A DNA stretch of 64,000 bases from G965230615 sp965230615 (GTDB lineage: Bacteria; Pseudomonadota; Gammaproteobacteria; HTCC5015): assembly GCA_965230615.1 (NCBI GenBank), contig OZ246012.1, positions 4,556,067-4,620,066 of the forward strand. Direction: 5' to 3'. Positions within the stretch are counted from its first letter, which is position 1. Every line of letters starts with the position of its first letter. Both the position numbers and the translations under genes were made by a program. The notes below the pieces were generated by a model that was not told the origin of the DNA, made no database searches, and saw only the letters and a list, made by a program, of their open reading frames with translations. Of the stretch, positions 17,882 through 28,000 are shown in pieces.

Positions 17882-18847
17882 ATGTTTTGCACAGAAATGC
17901 TTGATTTATGGCCTAGTAGCTTCCGGACACTCTCTGAGAGCGACTATCAAGCGATCTATAGGTCTGTAGAGCCAGCCGCTCAGCAGTTGGCCAGCCAGCA
18001 GAGCCTTTCTGCAAGCCAAGCGGCTAACTTACTCAGCCTTTACATACCATTAGCCGCTTGGCTTGACCAGTTTTGTGCCTGCGCTAAAATGGTGCCAGTC
18101 ATGGGTATTAATGGTGCACAAGGTTCTGGGAAATCAACAGCAACGCTCTACTTACAACTTATTTTACAGCAGGCCTTTGATCGTCGCGTTTGCGGTCTAT
18201 CGATTGATGATATTTATAAGACCAAAGCGGAACGGCAAGCAATGGCACAAGAGGTGCACCCATTGTTTGCAACACGTGGTGTGCCCGGTACGCATGATAT
18301 TGAGCTTGGTTATGATCTAATCAGTGCGCTGCAACATGCAGGCGCGAATGATAAAACATGGATAACACGCTTTGATAAAGCCAATGATGATCGATGTCGT
18401 ACGGAAGATTATGATGTGCATCAAGGGCCGGTTGATTTAGTATTACTCGAAGGTTGGTGTGTTGGGGCAGTGGCCCAAACTGATGACGCTTTATCAAAGG
18501 CTATTAATGCGCTAGAAGCAGAGGAAGATACTGAGCGTTACTGGCGACGCTTTGTCAATCAACAGCTGGCCGAGCCCTATCAGAAGCTATTTGGTCTGAT
18601 TGATTTTTTACTAATGTTAAAAATCCCAAGCTTTGCCAAAGTTTATGAATGGCGTGGCTTGCAAGAGCAAAAATTGGCGGCCAGTAGCAATGCTAACGTC
18701 ATGAGTAATGATAGCTTGCTGCGTTTTATTATGCACTATGAGCGGCTGACACGTTTTATGTTAGACGAGATGCCAAGCAGAGCTGATGTGGTTATTTCTC
18801 TTGGTGCTGATCACAAAGCCCAGCATATTAGTGTGAATAAAAGCTAG
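17882..18847 (+). CDS. D-glycerate kinase, P-loop (GLYK-like)
   Basis: This ATP-dependent kinase belongs to the P-loop family of plant-type D-glycerate 3-kinase. The Walker A motif is INGAQGSGKSTATL (about residues 77-90). The family blocks LSIDDIYKTKAERQ, FATRGVPGTHDIELG and LLEGWCVGA follow, then a C-terminal RLTRFMLDEMPSRADVVISL. At 321 residues it is full length. It begins 24 bp after the cyclotransferase, inside the glucosylglycerate cluster, where it would phosphorylate glycerate released by the phosphorylase back to phosphoglycerate. Confidence 0.88.
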   Translation: MFCTEMLDLWPSSFRTLSESDYQAIYRSVEPAAQQLASQQSLSASQAANLLSLYIPLAAWLDQFCACAKMVPVMGINGAQGSGKSTATLYLQLILQQAFDRRVCGLSIDDIYKTKAERQAMAQEVHPLFATRGVPGTHDIELGYDLISALQHAGANDKTWITRFDKANDDRCRTEDYDVHQGPVDLVLLEGWCVGAVAQTDDALSKAINALEAEEDTERYWRRFVNQQLAEPYQKLFGLIDFLLMLKIPSFAKVYEWRGLQEQKLAASSNANVMSNDSLLRFIMHYERLTRFMLDEMPSRADVVISLGADHKAQHISVNKS

Positions 18848-18892
18848 AAAATAAATAAATAATAAAACTTGTAATGACGCAAAGCATGAACA

Positions 18893-19735
18893 ATGCAAGA
18901 GGCAGTGATGCACAACATGATTGTTTTTAGTGATCTCGATGGTACTTTATTAAATCACCATGATTACTCTTATGCTGCCGCGAAACCTGCATTACAGCGC
19001 TTAGCTGACCTTAATATCCCTTTGATTTTATGCTCGAGCAAAACAGCTGTCGAAATGCTGGCTTTGCAACAAGAGCTATCACTGACATTTCCTTTTATTT
19101 GCGAGAACGGTGCGCTTATTGTGGCGCCGAGCAGCCTTAACAGCCTAAAGGACTTCATGCATGCTGATAGTCGGCAGCGAGCAGATCACCATTATTATAC
19201 TATTGGTCAAACATTAGACGCTATATTAGCGGTTTTAACGCTATTAAAAGCAGATTATCAGTTTTTAGGGTTTTCTGATATGAGTGTTGCTGATGTTATT
19301 GAGCATACCGGTCTTGCTCCCCTTGCGGCCCAACATGCACTGCAACGCCTTGCTTCAGAGCCTTTGCTATGGCAAGACGATGAAGCCAAGCTGCCTTCGT
19401 TTACCGCTGCCCTGGCCGAAAAAGGCTTAAGCTTGTTAAAAGGTGGTCGTTTCTATCATGTGATGGGTAATGCCAACAAGGGCACTGCAGCAACATTATT
19501 ATGTGATTATTATCGGTCAACACTTGGCGTTGAGGAGTTGATTAGCCTTGGTCTTGGTGACAGCCCGAATGATTTGGATATGCTGAATATTGTTACGGTG
19601 CCTATTATTATTCCGGCAGCCAGCGGTAAAATTTTATCACTAGAATCTACCCAGTCAGCGGTTTATGCGCAAGCTGCGGGTGCGGCTGGCTGGAATGAGT
19701 CAGTTTTACATGTCTTAACACAATATGGTCTATAA
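18893..19735 (+). CDS. Mannosyl/glucosyl-3-phosphoglycerate phosphatase (HAD superfamily IIB)
   Basis: The enzyme removes phosphate from mannosyl- or glucosyl-3-phosphoglycerate to give the free compatible solute. HAD motif I is IVFSDLDGTLLNH, motif II is LCSSKTAVEM, and motif IV is LGLGDSPNDLDMLN near residue 225, with the IIB cap between. The length of 280 matches MpgP/GpgP enzymes. The partner synthase 15 bp downstream is of the glucosyl type, so the substrate here is probably glucosyl-3-phosphoglycerate. The exact start (18893 or a nearby ATG) is not certain. Confidence 0.88.
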   Translation: MQEAVMHNMIVFSDLDGTLLNHHDYSYAAAKPALQRLADLNIPLILCSSKTAVEMLALQQELSLTFPFICENGALIVAPSSLNSLKDFMHADSRQRADHHYYTIGQTLDAILAVLTLLKADYQFLGFSDMSVADVIEHTGLAPLAAQHALQRLASEPLLWQDDEAKLPSFTAALAEKGLSLLKGGRFYHVMGNANKGTAATLLCDYYRSTLGVEELISLGLGDSPNDLDMLNIVTVPIIIPAASGKILSLESTQSAVYAQAAGAAGWNESVLHVLTQYGL

Positions 19736-19749
19736 CTTTAGGGAATACT

Positions 19750-20964
19750 ATGAGTGATTTTTTTCAAAATGGCAGAATAGCCACATTGCATAACTTAACA
19801 AACCGTTCAGTTGATGAACTAGAAGCCGAGTTAAATCAATGGAAAGATAAAAAGCCCATGTCGCTGGTTTTGCCCTGTTTGTATTCTGAGTTGGAAGGGC
19901 CTGCTTTATCCAATATCCTGGATGAACTCTCCAAAGTCACCTTTTTGGATGAGATTATTATTGGCTTAGATAGGGCCGATAAATCACAGTTTCAGGCAGC
20001 GAAGAAATTTTTTTCCCGCTTACCGCAACACCATCGGATTCTTTGGAATGATGGGCCACGCTTAATGGCCATTGATAAAAGTTTGGAGCAATATGGCTTG
20101 GCACCTAAAGAACTCGGTAAAGGGCGTAATGTTTGGTATTGCTTTGGTTACGCGCTTGCCTCAGGTCGTGGTAAAGCGGTGGCTTTGCATGATTGTGATA
20201 TTCTTACCTATCAGCGCGATATTGTTGCTAAGCTGTTCTACCCTATCGTGCACCCAACATTTAATTATGCTTTTTGTAAAGGCTACTATTTTCGAGCAGC
20301 GGAAGGAAAACTCAATGGACGTGTTAGCCGCCTATTGGTGACACCACTATTAAGAGCCTTACGTAAAACGTTTGGTTTAATTGATTATATCGACTTTATT
20401 GACAGTTTCCGCTATCCGCTAGCAGGTGAGTTTTCCATGTTAACCGATGTGGTTAGCTCCATTAAAATCCCAAGTGATTGGGGGCTGGAGATTGGCGTAC
20501 TCTCTGAAGTGCATAGACGGTATTCTGATGAGCGTATATGTCAGGTTGATGTTGCTGATGCTTATGATCATAAGCATCAAAAATTATCTGAAGATAACCC
20601 TGATGCAGGCTTGTCTAAGATGAGTACCGACATCTCGAAAGCATTGTTCCGTAAATTAGCGATTAATGGCACGGTTTTTACGCCTGAAGTCTTTCGTACG
20701 ATAAAGGCCAGTTATTATCGAGTCGCCTTAGATTTAGTGGATCGCTATCATAACGATGCGGTGATTAATGGTTTGTCGCTCGATCGACATCAGGAAGAGA
20801 ACTCGGTTGAATTGTTTACCCAATGCATCATGCGGGCAGGTGATCAGTTCCTGAGTGACCCAATGGAAAGACCATTTATGCCAAGTTGGTCGCGCGTACA
20901 GAGTGCTGTGCCTGATGTGTTAGAAAAAATCCATGAGGCAGTAACGGCTGATATTAACGAGTAA
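19750..20964 (+). CDS. gpgS: Glucosyl-3-phosphoglycerate synthase (GT81 family)
   Basis: GpgS transfers glucose from an NDP-glucose to 3-phosphoglycerate, the committed step to glucosylglycerate. The GT-A fold shows MSLVLPCLYSELEGPALSNI for nucleotide binding, ALHDCDILTYQRD as the metal-binding DxD-like motif, and YPLAGEFSMLTDV with GLEIGVLSEV in the acceptor region. It has 404 residues, normal for bacterial enzymes. It is last in the run cyclotransferase-kinase-phosphatase-synthase and converges on the phosphorylase gene. Confidence 0.92.
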   Translation: MSDFFQNGRIATLHNLTNRSVDELEAELNQWKDKKPMSLVLPCLYSELEGPALSNILDELSKVTFLDEIIIGLDRADKSQFQAAKKFFSRLPQHHRILWNDGPRLMAIDKSLEQYGLAPKELGKGRNVWYCFGYALASGRGKAVALHDCDILTYQRDIVAKLFYPIVHPTFNYAFCKGYYFRAAEGKLNGRVSRLLVTPLLRALRKTFGLIDYIDFIDSFRYPLAGEFSMLTDVVSSIKIPSDWGLEIGVLSEVHRRYSDERICQVDVADAYDHKHQKLSEDNPDAGLSKMSTDISKALFRKLAINGTVFTPEVFRTIKASYYRVALDLVDRYHNDAVINGLSLDRHQEENSVELFTQCIMRAGDQFLSDPMERPFMPSWSRVQSAVPDVLEKIHEAVTADINE

Positions 20965-20978
20965 TCACTTATCGGTTC

Positions 20979-21031
20979 GCCATGTCCAGCCCCGGTTCGC
21001 CTTTGAGGTTCAAGCCTGAGGCTGGCATGGC
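20979..21031. terminator. Hairpin between convergent gpgS and the phosphorylase gene
   Basis: Near-perfect arms (GCCATGTCCAGC at 20979-20990, GCTGGCATGGC at 21021-21031, one bulged base) enclose a 30-base loop containing a second small stem (AGCCTGAGGCT). There is no clear T run on either strand. Its place between two gene ends suggests a bidirectional terminator. Confidence 0.45.
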
Positions 21032-21044
21032 TTGTTGCATGTGA

Positions 21045-22787
21045 TTAAAACTTATTGGTAAGCCATAAACACTGGTAAGGTGACAGCGTCATGGTTTGAT
21101 AGAGATTGTCGAGTTTTTGTTGGCTGATTAAGTCTAGCCAGTTATCAGTATTGATCAGGTTTAAATCTGCCAGGCTTATCTCCTGTGGTGTATTGCTCAA
21201 ATTATGTATGCAGAAAATACTTTGGTCTCGATACATACTTTGTCGCCAAAAAGCAAAGATCTCATCTTTAATGTGCAGGGTGAACTGCGTGGCATTGGGA
21301 TGAAAAGCCGCTTGCTCTCGACGAGTTAAAATCAATTGCTGTAAATGATTAAAGACTTTATAGCGTGAGCTGTCACTGTCTTCGAGCTGACTATTGACAT
21401 CATTAATGTTGAGGTTGGGGCGATTGATTGCTCGATTATGTTGAGTGGCTTGTACTTTATCCAGATCGTTGGGGGTGGCTAATAGACTGGGTAAATAGAA
21501 AGCCGGTACACCTTCCAGTGATAACATAATAGTTTGTGAACAAATAAAGCGTTGTATTTGCCAATCATCAAGGCCCTGATGCGTGCCTTGCATGGCATCG
21601 AATAGGCTTATATTAATTTCATAGGGCTTCTCTTGGCCATTTGGCCCTATGCGACTACTGATTTTAGCGCCAAAGCTTTGCATGGTTTCAATCAGCGCTG
21701 CCAGCTCAGTATCCGATAACAAACCTTCTGCTGGGCGTAAGCCAATACCATCATGTGAGGCCGTGAAGTTTAAATAAGTGCAACCCATCGGTGCAGGTGG
21801 CATGCTCATCATCCAGCTTTTTAGGTATTTGCAGTTGCCTGACATTAATGCATTGAGCACCAGTGGTGGCAGGCTAAAGTTATATATCAGATGTGCCTCA
21901 TTACAATTGCCAAAGTAAGTCAGGTTTTCGCGATTCGGTACATTGGTTTCTGTAATCAATACGGCGTGTGGGTTTTTATGCTCCATTAATAACCGTATGA
22001 GCTTGATCACTTCATGCGTTTGCGGCAGGTGCAAACTACTGGTACCCGCTTGCTTCCAGAGAAAAGCAACCGCATCCAAGCGAATCCACTGTGCGCCTTG
22101 CTCCATATAGAAGGCGATAATTTTTATAAATTCCAATAATACATGGGGTTTAGAGAAGTCTAGATCCACTTGGTCATGACCGAAAGTACACCATACATGT
22201 TTAATGCCTTCGGGTGTTTCTACCGCGCGTAATAGTGGGTTGGTGCGTGGTCGGACAACTTGTGACAAGTCATCTTCCGGGCTGGCTTCAAAAAAATAAT
22301 CGTTACCAGGCGATTTATTATACTGAAAGTTTTTAAACCATCGGCTTTGGCTGGAGGCGTGGTTGATGACCAGGTCGGCCATTAGTTTAAACTCCTGACC
22401 AATTTCATTGATATCACCCCAGTCACCTAACTCAGGATTAACCTCAGTATAATCAATAACCGCAAAGCCATCATCCGAGCTATAGGGGAAAAAAGGTAAA
22501 ATATGTACGCAGCTAACAATGTTTTTTAAATGCTGTTTTAAAAAAGTTTGCAGTGTCTGTAACGGTTTTTCAGCATAGCGCCTGAGCGTATTGCCATAAG
22601 TAATTAACAATACATCTTCTTCTGACCATAAGTGCTCTGTGGGGACCTTATCCTGATTAAGCCTTGCGCCCAACGCAGCCAGGCACTGTTGGCTGATTTC
22701 GTCGATATTGTGCTCTGGGTATATAAACCCCAAATGTGCAATTAATTTTTGTTGTAAATCGTTGATATTAGAATCAGTTGTTGTCAT
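21045..22787 (-). CDS. GH13_18 sugar phosphorylase, probable glucosylglycerate phosphorylase
   Basis: This is an alpha-amylase-superfamily phosphorylase of the sucrose-phosphorylase type. The N-terminus has ILPFFPYSSDDGFAVIDYTEV, the nucleophile Asp lies in WIRLDAVAFLWKQ, the acid/base Glu in LITETNVPNRENLTYFG, and the transition-state Asp in FTASHDGIGLRP. It has 580 residues, as in the subgroup including glucosylglycerate phosphorylases. Its position opposite gpgS and the glycerate kinase favours glucosylglycerate over sucrose as substrate, giving glucose 1-phosphate and glycerate. Lies 74 bp downstream of lpxB on the same strand. Confidence 0.87.
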   Translation of the reverse strand: MTTTDSNINDLQQKLIAHLGFIYPEHNIDEISQQCLAALGARLNQDKVPTEHLWSEEDVLLITYGNTLRRYAEKPLQTLQTFLKQHLKNIVSCVHILPFFPYSSDDGFAVIDYTEVNPELGDWGDINEIGQEFKLMADLVINHASSQSRWFKNFQYNKSPGNDYFFEASPEDDLSQVVRPRTNPLLRAVETPEGIKHVWCTFGHDQVDLDFSKPHVLLEFIKIIAFYMEQGAQWIRLDAVAFLWKQAGTSSLHLPQTHEVIKLIRLLMEHKNPHAVLITETNVPNRENLTYFGNCNEAHLIYNFSLPPLVLNALMSGNCKYLKSWMMSMPPAPMGCTYLNFTASHDGIGLRPAEGLLSDTELAALIETMQSFGAKISSRIGPNGQEKPYEINISLFDAMQGTHQGLDDWQIQRFICSQTIMLSLEGVPAFYLPSLLATPNDLDKVQATQHNRAINRPNLNINDVNSQLEDSDSSRYKVFNHLQQLILTRREQAAFHPNATQFTLHIKDEIFAFWRQSMYRDQSIFCIHNLSNTPQEISLADLNLINTDNWLDLISQQKLDNLYQTMTLSPYQCLWLTNKF

Positions 22788-22861
22788 GATGTTTTACTTA
22801 CACTATCTGTTAAACAATAATTTTTTAGCCTTATCTTGCACGAAGCAATAATAATACCGTT

Positions 22862-23998
22862 TTAGTCGGCCAGCATTTCAAGTATTAACTGACCGATGCC
22901 CTCTATGCCGCTTTGCGTTCCCAGTGCTTGTTTCACGCCAGCCAAATCACTGCATATCTTTTGTCGATAACTATCATCGTTGATCTGGCGAATAATTTCA
23001 TTGGCAATATCTTCGGCTTGTGCGGCGCCTTGAATATATTCAGGTACAACTTGTCTTGCTGCGATAATATTGGGAAGCCCGACATGTTCTATCTCTATCA
23101 GTCGGCTTAGAATAGCATAAGATAAGCCTGATACATGATAAACAATACACATGGGTATACCCAATAGTGCGATTTCTAATGTGGCTGTACCTGAAGCGGC
23201 GATGATACTCTGACAACAGGCAATGGCATCATAGGTTTTATCTTCGCTGAGGATAATATCCAGCCCGCTATTTTCTACTGCCTCTTGTATTGATTGCTTG
23301 CCCAATGTTGATGCGACAGGCAAGATAAATTGCACGTTTTTGAGGCGCTGTTGAATCTGCTGCGCACTCGCCAATACGATAGGTAAGATATATTTGATTT
23401 CACTTTTACGGCTGCCCGGCATTAAGCCGATAATAGGGCGGTCATTGGTCAGGCCAAAATAGCTTAAAGCTTCATCAGGCGATAGGCTGGGATTGACCTT
23501 ATTCACCAGTGGATGCCCTACATAGCGTACCGGTACATTAGCATCTTGATAGACCTTGGTTTCAAAAGGAAAAATGACCGCCATCATATCAATCGCTTTA
23601 CCGATTTTTTTCGCGCGACCAGAGCGCCAGGCCCAGACTTGTGGGCTAACATAAAACAGCACTTTAATCCCAAGCTGTTTAGCTTCTTTGGCCAGCTTTA
23701 AATTAAACTCTTGATAGTCAATCAGTACCAGTAAGTCGGGTGGATTGCTATGCAGGTAGGCCTTGAGTGTTTTTAAGGCGGCCTGAATTTCGCCCCAATG
23801 GGCGAGTACCTCAATCAGGCCCATAACCGCGATACTACGTGAGTCGATCAGCAGCTCAACACCGGCTGCCTGCATTTGCTGGCTGCCCATCCCGACCAGC
23901 TTGTTGGCTGGGTTGGCAGCTTGTAGCCGCTGTGCAATATGCGCACCATGTAAGTCGCCGGATGCCTCACCAGCGGATAACATAATGGTTTTAGCCAT
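22862..23998 (-). CDS. lpxB: Lipid-A-disaccharide synthase
   Basis: LpxB (GT19) joins 2,3-diacylglucosamine 1-phosphate with its UDP form to make the lipid A disaccharide. Family blocks are MLSAGEASGDLHGAHIA, IDYQEFNLKLAKEAK, VSPQVWAWRSGRAKKI, GHPLVNKV, LMPGSRKSEI and ASGTATLEIALLGIPM. It has 378 residues, full length. It usually sits between lpxA and rnhB in the same direction. Here it lies next to rnhB but reversed, and away from lpxA. Confidence 0.97.
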   Translation of the reverse strand: MAKTIMLSAGEASGDLHGAHIAQRLQAANPANKLVGMGSQQMQAAGVELLIDSRSIAVMGLIEVLAHWGEIQAALKTLKAYLHSNPPDLLVLIDYQEFNLKLAKEAKQLGIKVLFYVSPQVWAWRSGRAKKIGKAIDMMAVIFPFETKVYQDANVPVRYVGHPLVNKVNPSLSPDEALSYFGLTNDRPIIGLMPGSRKSEIKYILPIVLASAQQIQQRLKNVQFILPVASTLGKQSIQEAVENSGLDIILSEDKTYDAIACCQSIIAASGTATLEIALLGIPMCIVYHVSGLSYAILSRLIEIEHVGLPNIIAARQVVPEYIQGAAQAEDIANEIIRQINDDSYRQKICSDLAGVKQALGTQSGIEGIGQLILEMLAD

Positions 23999-24262
23999 AA
24001 CAGGGTTGCTCCAAATTTGGCCGGTCAGGCGTGTGCTGCGTGTATTGACACCTGGGTCTATATAAGCGTTTTGTCATCTGTCTGGTTTTCTTATTATTCA
24101 TGTTGCTGATCCTGAGCACTATGGGCAGCAGGGAGGCTGATGTTTTAATAGGCCCCGCAAAAAACGCTGTAGGCAGATCCCAGTGCTAAGGTTACAATGT
24201 CGTCTGCAAGTATAAGCTTTTTCTGTCTGTCCCGCATATGAGAAGAGGGGTTAACCTTTATT

Positions 24263-24901
24263 ATGCATTTTACACACGTCGCTGGTGTCGATGAAGCTGG
24301 TCGTGGCCCCTTGGCTGGGCCTGTGATTGCTGCTGCTGTGATTCTAGACCCAAACAAACCTGCTATCGAAGGGCTGACTGACTCTAAAAAGCTCTCTGCC
24401 AGCCGCCGTGAAGCCCTGTGTGAGGTGATTAAGGCTGAAGCTGTTTGCTGGGCCATTGGCCGAGCAGATGTGGATGAAATTGATCAGCTCAATATTTTGC
24501 ATGCCTCCATGCTCGCCATGCAGCGGGCTGTCGCTGACCTGGCACCAACACCACAACGTGTTGAAGTGGACGGCAATCGCTGTCCTGACTTAAATATGCC
24601 TGTTGAGGCTATTGTCAAAGGTGATAGTAAAGTGGCCGCTATCAGTGCGGCGTCAGTGCTGGCGAAAGTGGCGCGCGATCAGGAAATGCTACTGATGCAC
24701 ACAAACTATCCTGAGTATGAGTTTGACCGGCATAAAGGCTACCCAACAGCACGTCATTATGAGTTGCTGCAAGTACATGGCCCTTGCCCTGAACATCGAC
24801 GCAGCTTTGCGCCCGTTGCAGCTGTTTTGGCGGGTGAAGTGCTTGTTCGGCCCGGAAATAAAGGCAACAAGGGCAAGCGAACAGTCGCGTCCGCCGTTTA
24901 A
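24263..24901 (+). CDS. rnhB: Ribonuclease HII
   Basis: RNase HII nicks DNA at embedded ribonucleotides and degrades RNA in hybrids. The catalytic acidic residues lie in VAGVDEAGRGPLAGPVIAA (Asp, Glu), GRADVDEIDQLNILHASMLA and YEFDRHKGYPTARHYE. It has 212 residues, with a short basic tail. It precedes dnaE by 116 bp, the common gammaproteobacterial order. A 260-bp gap separates it from the divergent lpxB and must hold both promoters. Confidence 0.96.
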   Translation: MHFTHVAGVDEAGRGPLAGPVIAAAVILDPNKPAIEGLTDSKKLSASRREALCEVIKAEAVCWAIGRADVDEIDQLNILHASMLAMQRAVADLAPTPQRVEVDGNRCPDLNMPVEAIVKGDSKVAAISAASVLAKVARDQEMLLMHTNYPEYEFDRHKGYPTARHYELLQVHGPCPEHRRSFAPVAAVLAGEVLVRPGNKGNKGKRTVASAV

Positions 24902-25017
24902 TTGGCCAAGTAGTGACACTATTAACGCTGGGACCTGGTACTAGCACGTCGCTAGCACGTTTTTGCTTTACGAACAAGCCTTGAATCTCAGCCCATGAAA
25001 CTGGAAACTATCACCCT

Positions 25018-28000
25018 ATGAGCGCAAGTTTTGTCCATTTAAATGTCCACACTGAATATTCACTGGTCGATAGTGTTGTTCGCATCAAGCCTTTGATGGC
25101 GGCGGCAAAAGCCGCTGGTATGCCTGCGATTGCATTGACCGATCAAAGTAACTTATTTGCCCTGGTAAAGTTTTACCGAGCAGCGATTGCCGCAGGGATC
25201 AAGCCTATTATTGGGGTTGATCTTTGGGTGAAAGAAGGTGGGCAGGATGAGCCCAGTCGCTTGTTGTTATTGTGTCAAAGTGAATTAGGTTATCGCAATC
25301 TGACCCGACTGGTATCCCAGAGCTATCAGCTAGGTCAGCACAATGGCATGGCGTTGGTTGAGCGGGATTGGATTAAGGCGGCGGCTGAAGGCTTGATTGC
25401 TATATCCGGTGGTGTGAAAGGCGATATTGGCCGGGCCCTGGTCGCGGGTAAAATGGCCGATGCTGAAGCGGCCCTGAGTGAATGGCAATATATTTTTCCC
25501 AACCGGTTTTATCTGGAAGTGCAGCGGACTGGCCGCGAAAATGAGGCGCAATATATCGCGCAAGTTGCGCAAATGGCCGTGAGTCGTAATGTGCCGCTGG
25601 TGGCCACCAACGATGTACGCTTTATCCAACAGGCCGATTTCGAGGCGCATGAGACACGAGTGTGTATTCATGATGGCCGCACCCTGGATGATCCACGGCG
25701 TCCGAAACGCTATAGCGATCAGCAGTATCTGCGTAGCCCAGAAGAAATGCAGGCACTGTTTGCCGATATGCCTGAAGCGCTGGCCAATAGCGTGGAGATT
25801 GTTAAGCGCTGCAATATGACCTTAGAGCTGGGTAACTCGTATTTACCGGATTTTCCAGTGCCAGAAGGGCAAACCATCGAATCATTTTTTATCGCTGAAT
25901 CCAAGCGCGGTCTTGAGGAACGCTTAAGGTTTTTACAAGCAGGTGAAGTTTGGCCTGAAGATAAAATACAGTCTTACTGGGAGCGCCTGGATATAGAGCT
26001 CAAAGTGATTGTCGATATGGGCTTCCCCGGTTACTTTTTGATTGTGGCGGACTTTATTCGCTGGGCCAAGGCCAATGATGTGCCGGTAGGACCCGGGCGG
26101 GGCTCAGGTGCTGGCTCTTTAGTGGCTTATGCGATGCAGATTACCGACCTGGATCCACTAGAATACGATTTGCTTTTTGAGCGATTCTTAAACCCAGAGC
26201 GGGTATCGCTGCCTGACTTTGATGTCGACTTCTGCATGGAAGGGCGTGACCGCGTGATAGAATACGTGGCTGAGTATTATGGCCGCGATAAGGTCTCACA
26301 GATTATTACCTATGGATCGATGGCTGCAAAAGCGGTCGTGCGTGATGTTGGGCGGGTGTTGGGTCACTCCTATGGCTTTGTCGATAATATTGCCAAACAG
26401 ATTCCATTTGAAATTGGCATGACATTGGATAAAGCGCTAACCGAGTCAGAAGACCTGGCTAACGCTTACAAAAATGATGAGGAAGTGGCAGCGCTATTAG
26501 ATATGGCGCGTTCCCTGGAAGGTCTGGCTCGTAATGCCGGTAAGCATGCTGGGGGGGTGGTTATTGCACCTTCCAAATTAACCGACTTTACACCACTGTA
26601 TTGTGAAGAAGATGGTGGTGGTTTAGTAACCCAATTAGATAAAGACGATGTTGAAGCCGCAGGTTTGGTTAAGTTTGACTTTCTCGGTTTACGCACACTT
26701 ACCATTATTGATCATGCCTTAAAAGCGATTAATAAACGCCGTCAGGCTGCGGGTGAAGAGATTATTGATATTAATCGTATCCCACTGGATGATAAAAAGA
26801 CATTCAGGCTGCTAAAAGACTACGCGACAACTGCGGTATTCCAGTTGGAATCTCGCGGTATGAAAGATCTTATCAAGCGTCTGCAACCGGATATATTCGA
26901 CGACATTATCGCTTTGGTTGCCTTATTCCGGCCTGGTCCGCTGCAGTCAGGTATGGTGGATGACTTTATCGATCGTAAGCACGGTGCTGCCATTGAATAT
27001 GCGCACCCACTCTTAGAGCCAATTTTAGAATCGACCTACGGTATTATTCTTTACCAGGAACAAGTTATGCAAATCGCCCAGGTGATGGGCGGCTATACGC
27101 TGGGCGGCGCTGATATATTACGTCGGGCTATGGGTAAGAAGAAACCTGAAGAGATGGCCAAGCAGCGTACCATCTTTACCGAAGGTGCCCTGAAAAATAA
27201 TATTGATGAAAGTGTGGCGACCTACATTTTTGACTTGATGGAAAAGTTTGCCGGTTATGGTTTCAATAAATCGCACTCGGCTGCTTATGCATTATTATCG
27301 TATCAGACAGCCTGGTTAAAAGCGCATTATCCAGCGGAGTTTATGGCCTCGGTATTATCGGCTGATATGGATAACACCGACAAAGTGGTGCGTTTGATTG
27401 ATGAATGTAAACAATTAGAACTCGATGTTATCCCGCCAGATATTAATGTATCCAAGTATACCTTTAGCGCCGATGATCAGTCGCGCATAGTCTATGGTTT
27501 AGGTGCAATTAAAGGGTTAGGTTCTGCTGCGATTGACAGTATCGTGAGTGAGCGCACAAGCAGCGAAGGTGCTTATGACGATATCATGGATTTTTGTAAA
27601 CGCATAGATGGACAAAAGTTAAATAAACGGGCGCAAGAGGCATTAATTCGTGCGGGCGCGATGGACAGCCTTGGGCATAACCGCGCAACACTGGTTGCCA
27701 ATTTGCCAGCCGTTTTAAAATTAGCTGATCAACATCACCGGGATAGCTCTTCAGGGCAGGTTGATATTTTTGGCGAAGCGATGGCAAGTAGTGACAGCGT
27801 TGAGCTGGAGCTGGAGATTAAACCCGAATGGGATGAAAAAGATAAACTGGCTGCCGAAAAAGAAACTTTGGGTTTATATGTTACCGGTCATCCGATACAA
27901 CGTTATCAGCAAGAGCTGTTGCATATCACCGGTAAGCGCATTATTGAACATATTGAAAACTATGAATCAAAGCGCTCAGGCAGTACTAATAGTGGTGACT

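Noticed and set aside
24046..24065. TTGACA followed by TATATAAG as a promoter for rnhB
   Set aside because: The two elements are only 8 bp apart, far from the 16-18 bp that sigma-70 promoters need.
24145..24456. A minus-strand frame opposite the start of rnhB
   Set aside because: It mirrors the conserved N-terminus of RNase HII and has a composition typical of an antisense shadow.
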